10,000 nt of DNA from Asticcacaulis sp. (lineage in GTDB: Bacteria; Pseudomonadota; Alphaproteobacteria; Caulobacterales; Caulobacteraceae), in the NCBI RefSeq assembly GCF_020217185.1, contig NZ_JAIWNX010000070.1, positions 1-10,000 of the forward strand, read 5' to 3'. Positions 1-6,183 of the stretch are shown piece by piece (position 1 is the first letter of the stretch; every line of letters starts with the position of its first letter). The notes beneath the pieces were generated by a model, which worked only from the letters and a program-made list of their open reading frames with translations, made no database searches and was not told the origin of the DNA. The translations under genes and the position numbers were made by a program.

Positions 1-926
1 TCCTGCGCGCCCGCTATGGCGCGGCTTTGAGCGGTGTGGACCGCACGCGGCTGATCTGCGACCAAAGCTTTAAACCCGAACACGACCGGCTGAAACAGGC
101 GGGCTTCACCCTGCGCACGGCCAGCGACACGGCGCGCTATCCGCTGGTGATTGTTCTGCCGCCGCGCCAGCGCGAGGAATACCGCGCCCTTTTGGCTCGC
201 GCCGTCGAAAGCGCCGAACCGGGCGGCATCGTGCTGGCCTGCGTCTCCAATCTCGAAGGGGCCAAGACGGTCGAAAACGACCTGAAAGCCCTGTGCGGTA
301 CGGTGGCCTCGCTATCGAAGAACAAGTGCCGCGCCTTCTGGGCCACCACCGATGCGATTAACGCCGATCAGGTGGCGCAGTGGCGGACGCTCGATGCACC
401 GCGCCCGATCCTGGATGGGCGTTTCCAAAGCCGCCCCGGCCTGTTCGCCTGGGACCGCATTGATGCGGGGTCAGAGCGACTGGTGGCGCATCTGCCTGCC
501 CTGAGCGGTCATGGGGCCGATCTGGGCGGCGGCTACGGCTATCTGAGTGATGAGGTGCTGCGCCGCCATCCGGAGGTGCGCCTCGACCTCTATGAGGCGG
601 AACAGCGGGCGATAGAGTTGGCCGAACTCAATCTCAACGCCTATGGCGAACGGGTCCGTTACCGCTGGAACGACGTGACCAAGGGCATAGATGGTCCCTA
701 CGACTTTATCGTCTCTAATCCGCCCTTTCATGCCGGGCGCGCCGATCAGCCGGAACTGGGGCAGGCCTTTATCCGCAGCGCCGCCGCCGCGCTGAAACCC
801 GGCGGCAGCCTGTATATGGTCGCCAACCGCCACCTGCCCTATGAAGCCGGGTTGAAAGCCGCCTTCAAGAGCGTCAGCCTGCTGCACGAAGACCGCGACT
901 ATAAGGTCTATCGGGGGATTAAATGA
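1..926 (+). CDS. rsmC: 16S rRNA (guanine-N2) methyltransferase RsmC-like, 5' partial
   Basis: This is a class I SAM-dependent methyltransferase of the RsmC/RlmG group; in E. coli RsmC methylates G1207 of 16S rRNA on the small subunit. The reading frame is open to the left edge (the codons before the TTG at 27 continue without a stop), so the true start is outside the window and the TTG is probably internal. Numbering from that TTG, a degenerate N-terminal half (about 1-125) is followed by the SAM-binding loop ADLGGGYGYLS (164-174), an acidic residue after beta-2 (YEAE, 189-192) and the catalytic NPPFH motif (231-235). The C-terminal stretch with VANRHLPY and KVYRGIK matches the end of RsmC. 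NPPFH is typical of exocyclic amino methylation of guanine in rRNA. The gene ends in an ATGA overlap with the next gene, suggesting translational coupling of two 16S rRNA modification enzymes. RlmG is the main alternative, but the neighbour and C-terminus favour RsmC. Confidence 0.85.
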   Translation, partial: LRARYGAALSGVDRTRLICDQSFKPEHDRLKQAGFTLRTASDTARYPLVIVLPPRQREEYRALLARAVESAEPGGIVLACVSNLEGAKTVENDLKALCGTVASLSKNKCRAFWATTDAINADQVAQWRTLDAPRPILDGRFQSRPGLFAWDRIDAGSERLVAHLPALSGHGADLGGGYGYLSDEVLRRHPEVRLDLYEAEQRAIELAELNLNAYGERVRYRWNDVTKGIDGPYDFIVSNPPFHAGRADQPELGQAFIRSAAAALKPGGSLYMVANRHLPYEAGLKAAFKSVSLLHEDRDYKVYRGIK

Positions 927-1624
927 GGCTGATCAAACTTCTGGCCAATCTTGGTTACGGGTCGCGCAAGGAGGTGCAGAAATATATCCGCATGGGGATC
1001 GTCACCGACGCCGAAGGCAACGTCCTGAAAGACGATGCCAAAACCGCCCATGAGGATATCCGCTTCAATGAGCGCCCGCTCGATCCGGCACACGGCGTGG
1101 TGCTGATGCTCAACAAGCCGACCGGCTATGTCTGTTCGCTGAAAGACACGGGCAAGCTGGTCTATGAACTGCTGCCACATCGGTTCAGCGAGCGTAAGCC
1201 CGTCCTGTCCACCGTCGGACGGCTCGATTCGGAGACGTCGGGTCTGCTGCTGTTTACCGATGACGGCGACTATCTGCACCGCATCATCTCGCCTAAAAAC
1301 CACGTTGCCAAAATCTATGAGGTGACATTGGCCCGACCGCTCGAAGGGCGCGAAGCGGCGATTTTCGCTTCCGGTGAACTGATGCTCGAGTCGGAAAAAA
1401 CACCACTAAAACCGGCGGTGATGGAACAGACGGGCGAAAAGACCGCACGCCTGACCCTCTATGAAGGGCGTTATCATCAGGTGCGCCGCATGTTCGCCGC
1501 TGTCGGCAACCACGTCGAAGCCCTGCACCGCGCCCAGATGGGTGATCTGACGCTGGGGGATCTGCGGCCGGGAAAATGGCGGCTTCTGACGATCGCCGAA
1601 CGCGACGGTCTGCTGCAAAGCTGA
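923..1624 (+). CDS. rsuA: 16S rRNA pseudouridine synthase, RsuA family
   Basis: This enzyme isomerises a uridine to pseudouridine; E. coli RsuA modifies U516 of 16S rRNA. The 233-residue length is close to E. coli RsuA (about 231). Residues 1-50 form an S4-type RNA-binding domain (MRLIKLLANLGYGSRKE). The catalytic domain follows, with LNKPTGYVCS (63-72), the catalytic motif GRLDSETSGLLLFTDDG (99-115; D102 is the expected catalytic Asp, the same number as in E. coli) and EGRYHQVRRMFAAVGNHV near residues 181-198, which is nearly identical to RsuA. The ATG at 923 overlaps the stop of the upstream methyltransferase gene and has no strong Shine-Dalgarno, so reinitiation is likely. RluE/RluF-type 23S enzymes share the fold, but the EGRYHQV block and the S4 domain with this length support RsuA. 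The gene ends 10 bp before the end of the convergent EF-hand gene, leaving no room for a terminator hairpin. Confidence 0.88.
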   Translation: MRLIKLLANLGYGSRKEVQKYIRMGIVTDAEGNVLKDDAKTAHEDIRFNERPLDPAHGVVLMLNKPTGYVCSLKDTGKLVYELLPHRFSERKPVLSTVGRLDSETSGLLLFTDDGDYLHRIISPKNHVAKIYEVTLARPLEGREAAIFASGELMLESEKTPLKPAVMEQTGEKTARLTLYEGRYHQVRRMFAAVGNHVEALHRAQMGDLTLGDLRPGKWRLLTIAERDGLLQS

Positions 1625-1634
1625 GAAAAGCGGC

Positions 1635-2102
1635 CTAATTCTTCTGTGGCCCGCATGCACCGGGATGGAACCTCAGGACGTCACCTTTGGGCCCCTTCCC
1701 GTCCGGACCGTGCGGCGGTTTGGGCAGGGCCAGACGTTCATCGGCGTCGATAAAGCCGTTTTTATTGCTTTCGGCGGCATCGAAATGTGCTTTCAGAGGG
1801 GCCGAAACCTCTGCCCACGACAGCTTGCCATCATGATCGCTGTCCAGCGCCTCAAGACGGGGCGGACCCATTGGCGGGCCTTTGGCATCAGGGCCTTCCG
1901 CGCCAACGGGTGCGCAGTGCGGGGGCCGGAAGGCTTCAAACTCAGCCTTGCTGATCTGGCCATCCTTGTTGCTGTCCATCGCCTCAAAAACGGGCGGCGG
2001 AGGTGGCGGGGCCGCCTTGTCTTCGGCCCATACGGGTAGGCTTGCGACGATCAGGGCGCTGCCGACCACAAGGCCGGACAGGAACAGGCGATTACGTGTC
2101 AT
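1635..2102 (-). CDS. Secreted EF-hand calcium-binding protein
   Basis: This is a 155-residue protein with an N-terminal signal peptide: basic MTRNR, a hydrophobic core at about 6-22, and a likely signal peptidase I site after PVWA (residue 26). The mature protein should be periplasmic or exported. Two canonical EF-hand loops are visible: DSNKDGQISKAE (43-54) and DSDHDGKLSWAE (87-98). A third, ESNKNGFIDADE (111-122), has Glu in place of the first Asp and Asn at position 5, so it may bind weakly. Linkers are proline-rich, and two cysteines (63 and 150) could form a disulfide. The first two EF-hand modules look duplicated: D43 and D87 are 44 residues apart, and the DNA repeats with the same 132-bp period (1839-1855 against 1971-1987). 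The start at 2102 is supported by GGGAGA 6 nt upstream on the minus strand. The gene is divergent from a two-component system that may control it. Its exact function is unknown. Confidence 0.85.
   Translation of the reverse strand: MTRNRLFLSGLVVGSALIVASLPVWAEDKAAPPPPPPVFEAMDSNKDGQISKAEFEAFRPPHCAPVGAEGPDAKGPPMGPPRLEALDSDHDGKLSWAEVSAPLKAHFDAAESNKNGFIDADERLALPKPPHGPDGKGPKGDVLRFHPGACGPQKN
1839..1987. repeat. Internal duplication of EF-hand module (132-bp period)
   Basis: The 17-mer GCTGTCCAGCGCCTCAA at 1839-1855 recurs at 1971-1987 with one difference (T for G). The spacing is 132 bp, or 44 codons, which matches the distance between the first Asp residues of EF-hand loops 1 and 2. This suggests an in-frame duplication of one loop plus linker inside the gene. 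Confidence 0.6.
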
Positions 2103-2166
2103 GGGGTGTCTCCCAACATCTGGAGGCCCCAGAATGCACGGGCGACATGTCCTCAGAATTTCAGTG

Positions 2167-2185
2167 TTGGTTGAAATTTGACCAA
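2167..2185. promoter_or_regulatory. Imperfect palindrome in divergent EF-hand/two-component intergenic region
   Basis: TTGGT and ACCAA flank an AAATTT-like centre, giving a 19-bp dyad about an odd centre with only two mismatched pairs. It lies about 65 bp upstream of the EF-hand start and about 90 bp upstream of the response regulator start. It could be a protein-binding site; no promoter hexamers could be assigned firmly around it. Confidence 0.3.
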
Positions 2186-2207
2186 AATGTGTCTTGGTGT
2201 GTCCGGG

Positions 2208-2233
2208 GCGACATTCTGCGACCCAGATGTCGC
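2208..2233. promoter_or_regulatory. Inverted GCGACAT repeat, candidate response-regulator binding site
   Basis: GCGACAT at 2208-2214 is mirrored by ATGTCGC at 2227-2233. The inner CTG (2216-2218) and CAG (2224-2226) extend the dyad around loop CGACC. A third copy of GCGACAT lies at 2142-2148. GCGAC also recurs at 2218-2222, 10 bp after 2208, a spacing like the direct repeats bound by OmpR/PhoB regulators. The site sits between the EF-hand gene and the two-component operon and could serve autoregulation; this is inference. Confidence 0.35.
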
Positions 2234-2264
2234 GTCATAAGTCACGCCTGTTCCCGACTACATG

Positions 2265-2270
2265 TAAGAT
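2265..2270 (+). promoter_or_regulatory. Candidate -10 hexamer for leaderless response-regulator mRNA
   Basis: TAAGAT lies 5 nt upstream of the ATG at 2276, so a transcript started at the usual distance from a -10 box would begin at or next to the AUG. No convincing -35 is visible at 16-18 nt upstream, so support is limited. Confidence 0.3.
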
Positions 2271-2275
2271 ATCTC

Positions 2276-3001
2276 ATGACGCCCGACACCGCCGCCAGCC
2301 CCCATCGCCCGCACATTCTCGTCGTCGATGACGATTTCGACCTCCGCGAACTGATTTCGGGCTTCCTCAGCCAGAACGGTTTCGAGGTCCACACCGCCGC
2401 CAGCGGGCGCGAGATGGACAAGGTGCTGCAACGCGGCGATATCGGTCTGGTCGTGCTCGACTACATGATGCCGGGCGAGGACGGCCTGTCGATCTGCAAG
2501 CGTCTCAATCAAAAAGGCGGACCGCCGGTTATCATGCTGTCGGCCAAGGGCGAGGAGATCGACCGCATAGTGGGCCTTGAGCTGGGGGCCGATGACTATC
2601 TGGCCAAGCCCTTTCACCCGCGTGAGCTTCTGGCGCGTATCCGGGCGGTGATGCGGCGCGGCGACGGCCGTGGTCAGGGTGAAAAATCGCCCCTGACGAC
2701 CTTTTTCGGCTGGACGCTCGACAATATCAAACGCACTCTGCAACGCCCCGACGGCGTGCAGGTGGCTTTGTCCAATGCCGAATTTGAACTGTTACGCGTG
2801 TTTCTTGAGCGACCGGGCCGCGCCCTCACCCGCGATCAGATCCTCGACCACCTGCATGGCCCCAACAGCGACAATTTCGACCGCGCGATTGATGTGCAGA
2901 TTTCCCGCCTGCGCCGCAAGCTGAACGATGAGGCGAACGATGGTGAAGAAATTATCCGCACCATTCGCGGCATCGGCTATATGTTCCGCCCTCTAAAGTA
3001 A
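2276..3001 (+). CDS. OmpR/PhoB-family response regulator
   Basis: This 241-residue DNA-binding response regulator has a receiver domain at about 12-128, with acidic pocket VVDDD (16-20), phospho-acceptor D62 in VVLDYMMPGEDG, Ser89 in MLSAKG as the switch residue and K111 in AKPF. The C-terminal winged-helix domain (about 140-240) ends with the family-typical IDVQISRLRRKL and IRTIRGIGYMF. The reading frame is open far upstream (to about 2003), but the ATG at 2276 gives the normal family N-terminus; the upstream codons overlap the divergent EF-hand gene and do not look like protein. There is no good Shine-Dalgarno before 2276. Instead TAAGAT (2265-2270) sits 5 nt before the ATG, so the mRNA may be leaderless. 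The partner histidine kinase starts 12 nt downstream. OmpR-type is certain; the target genes are unknown. Confidence 0.92.
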   Translation: MTPDTAASPHRPHILVVDDDFDLRELISGFLSQNGFEVHTAASGREMDKVLQRGDIGLVVLDYMMPGEDGLSICKRLNQKGGPPVIMLSAKGEEIDRIVGLELGADDYLAKPFHPRELLARIRAVMRRGDGRGQGEKSPLTTFFGWTLDNIKRTLQRPDGVQVALSNAEFELLRVFLERPGRALTRDQILDHLHGPNSDNFDRAIDVQISRLRRKLNDEANDGEEIIRTIRGIGYMFRPLK

Positions 3002-3013
3002 GCCTACCCCGCC

Positions 3014-4549
3014 GTGCCCCTGCCCCCCCTGCCGCGATACCTGACCCGCCTGCCCATCTTTACGCAGGTCATGGGCCTCTGCGTCTTCGTGCTGATCATC
3101 TCTATCCTGATCAATATTGCGCTGGTGGTGCTGATGCCGCCGCCCAAACCCTCAGGCTACACGCTGAACGAGGCGGCCAGGGCGCTAAGCGAAGGGCAGG
3201 TCAAACTGCGCAATGGCCGCACGCTCAAAACCGAAACCCTCAGCACTCCGCCCGCCTTTATCCGTGAAAGGCCGCCGCATCCTTTCGGTGAAAATGGCTT
3301 TGAACAACTGATGCGCCAGAGGCTGGCCCAATCCCTCAAGGTGCCGGAAAGCCGCGTCTTTATCGACGGTCGCCGGGACTTTCGCCGCAACCGTTTCGGC
3401 CCGGACCGCATAGTTTTTCGCCTGCCCGATCAGGGGCCGCGAGGTCCCGGCTTTCAGGGCGTGTTTGCCGAGCGCGCCGGACGCCCGAATATGGGGCCTC
3501 CGTCTGCCCCGCCAGCGGGAGCGACGCCGGACGGGGCCACCCTGCACCGGATGCGTGAGGCCTTTCTGTTCAACAGCCTGCCGCCCGGCTTCAATGAGCA
3601 GATCACCTTCCCCGCCTTCCGCGCGGCGCTTCAGCTGCCGGACGGACGTTACCGCAGCCTGATCCCGCCGCGGCAGTTCCCGGAACCGTGGCAGGTCAGT
3701 CTGCTGCTGGGCTTCCTGCTGACCGCCGCCCTGATTGCGCCCTTGGCCTGGCTGTTGTCGCGCCGTCTGACCCAACCGATCGCAGCCCTGGCCGAAGGGG
3801 CCGCCAAGCTCGAATTTGACCGCGCCGCCGAACCGCTGAAAGAAAGCGGGCCGTCGGAGGTGCGCCGGGCGACGCACGTGCTGAACGCCATGCAGGTGCG
3901 TATCCGTCAGCACGTCGAAAGCCGCACCGCCGTCATTGCCGCCATCGCCCACGATCTGAAAACCCCGCTGGCGCGCCTGCGGTTGCGTATCGAGAGCCTG
4001 CCCGCCAAAGAGCGTGACCGGATCGCTCAGGACATCGCCCATATGGACGGTCTGATCCGCTCGGCCATGACCTTTGCCTCGGCGGACAAGATGGCGCAGA
4101 ACGTGGTGCGGCTTGATCTGAGCGCCTTGGCCGAAAGTCTGGCCGAGGACATGGCCGATCTGCACAATGTGCAGATGGGTCCGATAGAACCGGGCCTGAC
4201 CGTCATGGCCGACAGCATCGCCATGAAGCGCATCCTGTGCAACCTGTTTGAAAACGCCCACCGTTATGCGGGCGGTTCGCGTCTCAGCGTGCAGCGTGAC
4301 GGCGATCAGGTTGTTGTCACACTCAGCGACGACGGCCCCGGCGTGCCGGAAGAGGCACTGGAGGCGGTGTTTGAGCCCTTCCACCGGCTGGAATCTTCAC
4401 GCAACCGCGACACCGGCGGGGCAGGACTGGGGCTCAGCGTCGCCCGCGCTCTGGCCGAAGCGCATCAGGGTGCCCTGACCCTGCGCAATCGCGTCACAGA
4501 CGGTCGTGTCGAAGGGCTGGACGCCCGTCTGACCCTGCCGCTGGCCTGA
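3014..4549 (+). CDS. HAMP-domain sensor histidine kinase
   Basis: This 511-residue inner-membrane sensor kinase pairs with the response regulator just upstream. A short cytoplasmic N-terminus with basic residues precedes TM1 (about 17-42). A periplasmic sensor region of about 185 residues follows, rich in Pro, Arg and Phe, then TM2 (about 227-249) and a HAMP linker beginning LSRRLTQPIAALAEGA. The dimerisation domain carries the phospho-acceptor H313 in AIAHDLKTPLARL. The ATPase domain shows the N box (ILCNLFENAHRYA, N410/N414), G1 DDGPG (439-443), the F box FEPFHRLE and G2 GGAGLGLS (468-475). All catalytic motifs are intact. The start is a GTG with no clear Shine-Dalgarno, 12 nt after the regulator stop, implying coupling; the ATG at residue 20 would cut into TM1 and is less likely. 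The sensor region matches no ligand-binding fold I recognise. The divergent EF-hand gene hints at divalent cations or envelope state as a signal, but this is only inference. Confidence 0.92.
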   Translation: MPLPPLPRYLTRLPIFTQVMGLCVFVLIISILINIALVVLMPPPKPSGYTLNEAARALSEGQVKLRNGRTLKTETLSTPPAFIRERPPHPFGENGFEQLMRQRLAQSLKVPESRVFIDGRRDFRRNRFGPDRIVFRLPDQGPRGPGFQGVFAERAGRPNMGPPSAPPAGATPDGATLHRMREAFLFNSLPPGFNEQITFPAFRAALQLPDGRYRSLIPPRQFPEPWQVSLLLGFLLTAALIAPLAWLLSRRLTQPIAALAEGAAKLEFDRAAEPLKESGPSEVRRATHVLNAMQVRIRQHVESRTAVIAAIAHDLKTPLARLRLRIESLPAKERDRIAQDIAHMDGLIRSAMTFASADKMAQNVVRLDLSALAESLAEDMADLHNVQMGPIEPGLTVMADSIAMKRILCNLFENAHRYAGGSRLSVQRDGDQVVVTLSDDGPGVPEEALEAVFEPFHRLESSRNRDTGGAGLGLSVARALAEAHQGALTLRNRVTDGRVEGLDARLTLPLA

Positions 4550-4594
4550 GAGGCATCGCCCAAACCCAGCCTGTTACCTTGCGAAACAAGGCGT

Positions 4595-4618
4595 GCACCG
4601 GGTAGCGCTACCACGTGC
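4595..4618. promoter_or_regulatory. Perfect 12-bp palindrome upstream of gap, LacI-type operator-like
   Basis: GGTAGCGCTACC at 4601-4612 is a perfect palindrome. After two unpaired bases on each side it is extended by GCAC (4595-4598) and GTGC (4615-4618). The AGCGCT centre and overall length resemble operators of LacI-family sugar regulators. It lies about 25 bp before a candidate -35 and about 120 bp before the gap start codon. Confidence 0.55.
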
Positions 4619-4638
4619 CGCATGATGGTATTTTGCGC

Positions 4639-4667
4639 TTGACTTGGCGAGACTTAGGGACAAAACC
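4639..4667 (+). promoter_or_regulatory. Candidate gap promoter
   Basis: TTGACT at 4639-4644 is a good -35 hexamer for a housekeeping alphaproteobacterial promoter. The best -10 position, about 17 nt downstream (AAAACC at 4662-4667), is poor, so the assignment rests on the -35 and on its place between the palindrome and gap. Confidence 0.35.
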
Positions 4668-4729
4668 AAGGTCGCAAAAACATGGATTTGCCGCCGGTTT
4701 CGACGGCCCTGAGCACAAGGGATGTGACA

Positions 4730-5752
4730 ATGACTTTACGTGTGGCGATTAACGGATTCGGTCGTATTGGCCGTCTGGTTCTGCGTTCGATCATCGAGAA
4801 CAACCGTACCGACATCGAAGTGGTGTCGATCAACGATCTCGGCCCGGTCGAAACCAACGCCCATCTGCTGCGTTACGACTCCGTGCATGGCAAGTTCCCG
4901 GCCGAAGTGAAGGTCGATGGCGACAGCCTGATCATCACCGCCAATGGCAAGACCTATGCCCCGATCAAGGTGACGGCGATCAAGAACCCGGCCGAGCTGC
5001 CGCACGCGGCGCTCAAGGTCGATATCGCCATGGAATGCACCGGCATCTTCACCTCGAAGGAAAAGGCCTCGGCCCACCTCGAAGCCGGCGCGAAGAAGGT
5101 CATCATCTCGGCCCCCGGCGACAATGCCGACAAGACCATCGTCTATGGCGTCAACCACGACACCCTGACTGCCGAAGACACCGTCATCTCCAACGCCTCG
5201 TGCACCACCAACTGCCTGTCGCCGGTGGCCAAGGTCCTGTCGGACCTGTGCGGCATCGAGCGCGGCTACATGACGACCATCCACTCCTATACGGGTGATC
5301 AGCCGACGCTCGACACCATGCACAAGGACCTGTATCGCGCCCGCGCCGCGGCGCTCAGCATGATCCCGACCTCGACCGGTGCTGCCAAGGCCGTGGGCCT
5401 CGTCCTGCCGCACCTGAAGGGCAAGCTGGACGGTTCGTCGATCCGCGTGCCGACCCCGAACGTCTCGGTGGTGGACCTGAAGATCGTGCCGTCGCGCCCG
5501 GTCACGGTCGAAGAGGTCAATGCCGCCATCATCGCCGCCGCCGACGGCCCGATGAAGGGCATCCTCGCCTATACCGATGAGCCGCTGGTGTCTTCGGACT
5601 TCAACCACAATCCGGCCTCTTCGACCTTTGCGCTCAAGCAGACGCAGGTCATCGACGGTCAGTTCGTGCGCATCCTGACCTGGTACGACAATGAGTGGGG
5701 CTTCTCGACCCGCATGTCGGACACCGCCGTCGCGCTGGGCAAGTTCCTGTAA
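4730..5752 (+). CDS. gap: Type I glyceraldehyde-3-phosphate dehydrogenase
   Basis: This enzyme oxidises glyceraldehyde 3-phosphate to 1,3-bisphosphoglycerate with NAD(P)+ and phosphate, in the cytoplasm. The 340-residue length is normal. Rossmann motif INGFGRIGR lies at residues 7-15, the catalytic cysteine is C158 in SNASCTTNC, and the base H185 lies in [30 protein letters not shown] and WYDNEWGFS are family signatures. VSINDLG keeps the Asp after beta-2 and the following Leu, and the TMH segment lacks the Ser of plastid-type NADPH enzymes, so NAD preference is likely but not certain. The frame is open upstream to 4682, but the ATG at 4730 is chosen because AAGGGA lies 7 nt upstream and the protein then begins directly with the family N-terminus. 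It heads the gap-pgk-fba cluster but is followed by its own terminator, so it may be largely transcribed alone. Confidence 0.97.
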   Translation: MTLRVAINGFGRIGRLVLRSIIENNRTDIEVVSINDLGPVETNAHLLRYDSVHGKFPAEVKVDGDSLIITANGKTYAPIKVTAIKNPAELPHAALKVDIAMECTGIFTSKEKASAHLEAGAKKVIISAPGDNADKTIVYGVNHDTLTAEDTVISNASCTTNCLSPVAKVLSDLCGIERGYMTTIHSYTGDQPTLDTMHKDLYRARAAALSMIPTSTGAAKAVGLVLPHLKGKLDGSSIRVPTPNVSVVDLKIVPSRPVTVEEVNAAIIAAADGPMKGILAYTDEPLVSSDFNHNPASSTFALKQTQVIDGQFVRILTWYDNEWGFSTRMSDTAVALGKFL

Positions 5753-5761
5753 TAGGCCAAG

Positions 5762-5790
5762 CCCCGCCGGAGTGATCCGGCGGGGTTTCT
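5762..5790 (+). terminator. Intrinsic terminator after gap
   Basis: CCCCGCCGGA (5762-5771) pairs perfectly with TCCGGCGGGG (5776-5785) across a GTGA loop and is followed by TTTCT. It begins 9 nt after the gap stop codon and separates gap from the downstream pgk transcription unit, at least in part. Confidence 0.9.
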
Positions 5791-5810
5791 CCAATAAAGG
5801 CACAGCCTTC

Positions 5811-5921
5811 GTGGAACCGGAAAAATCACGTCTAAAGCGCCATCAGCAGGAGGTGAACACCAAGTTCCTGTGGTGGCTGCAGGTGGCTTTCTATCCGGCA
5901 CTCCGTTTTTCGCTTCACTGA
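5811..5921 (+). pseudogene. Possible N-terminal fragment of a frameshifted small membrane protein
   Basis: A frame beginning at the GTG at 5811 encodes 36 residues: a charged start (EPEKSRLKRHQQE) followed by a hydrophobic aromatic stretch ([15 protein letters not shown]), ending at TGA 5919-5921. This reads like the cytoplasmic start of a membrane protein. The next frame continues with strongly hydrophobic sequence. Adding one T to the T5 run at 5906-5910 would join the two into one open protein (ALRF then [10 protein letters not shown]). A Shine-Dalgarno-like AGGAGG (5848-5853) lies 8 nt before an AAG codon (5862) in this frame, as if an ATG had been lost. Either reading suggests decay, but a sequencing error or a short functional peptide remains possible. 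Confidence 0.35.
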
Positions 5922-6166
5922 TATGTTTGATACTCTTTACGCCTCTCGCCGTCGTATTTATTGTTTTTGCGGCAATCCCATTGATATATCTAATTCTTTT
6001 TCAAAAATTCTTTCTCGATCCTAACGCTGAAATAATTAAGAACGGAAACTTAATCATCTCCAACCGGCCTTTAGCCTACCTGTTCCTGCTGGTGTCCATG
6101 CTGATCGGCAGCATTGTTGGATGGGTGTTCTTATCAGGCATTATCGGCTCCATTTACAGCTTCTGA
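5870..6166 (+). CDS. Small AT-rich hydrophobic membrane protein, hypothetical
   Basis: This open frame of 98 residues from a GTG has no recognised family. It is very hydrophobic: one long or two close membrane segments at about 13-46, a short polar stretch with [13 protein letters not shown] (48-60), and another membrane segment at about 68-92. The GTG at 5870 lacks a well-spaced ribosome-binding site (AGGAGG ends 16 nt upstream), and the first dozen codons look less protein-like than the same DNA read in the other frame. The real N-terminus is therefore probably in the fragment at 5811-5921. Base composition is distinctive: by hand count 5921-6060 is about 34% GC, far below the flanking glycolytic genes, which suggests acquisition from elsewhere. 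It ends 17 nt before pgk. No function is proposed. Confidence 0.5.
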   Translation: MVAAGGFLSGTPFFASLICLILFTPLAVVFIVFAAIPLIYLILFQKFFLDPNAEIIKNGNLIISNRPLAYLFLLVSMLIGSIVGWVFLSGIIGSIYSF

Positions 6167-6183
6167 CCCTTAAGCGAGGCCCC

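Noticed and set aside
2003..2275. Upstream extension of the response regulator frame
   Set aside because: It overlaps the divergent EF-hand gene and its promoter region, and the added residues are unlike any receiver-domain protein; 2276 gives the normal N-terminus.
3185..4384. 399-codon open frame on the minus strand, antisense to the histidine kinase
   Set aside because: It lies opposite a kinase with all motifs intact; its protein is low-complexity (Gln, His, Arg, Gly) with no domain, as expected from GC-rich antisense codons.
4577..4591. CCTTG/CAAGG stem after the histidine kinase as a terminator
   Set aside because: Only 5 bp and no T-run follows, so it does not qualify as an intrinsic terminator.
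4682..4729. Upstream start for gap adding 16 residues
   Set aside because: The ATG at 4730 has a well-placed AAGGGA and gives the conserved N-terminus; the extra residues are not part of the family.
4736..5803. 355-codon open frame on the minus strand, antisense to gap
   Set aside because: It mirrors the codon pattern of gap, is rich in Arg, Asp, His and Gly, runs through the gap terminator and resembles no protein family.
6121..6183. Upstream start for pgk adding 21 residues
   Set aside because: It lies inside the preceding small gene; the ATG at 6184 has GAGG upstream and the usual PGK start.
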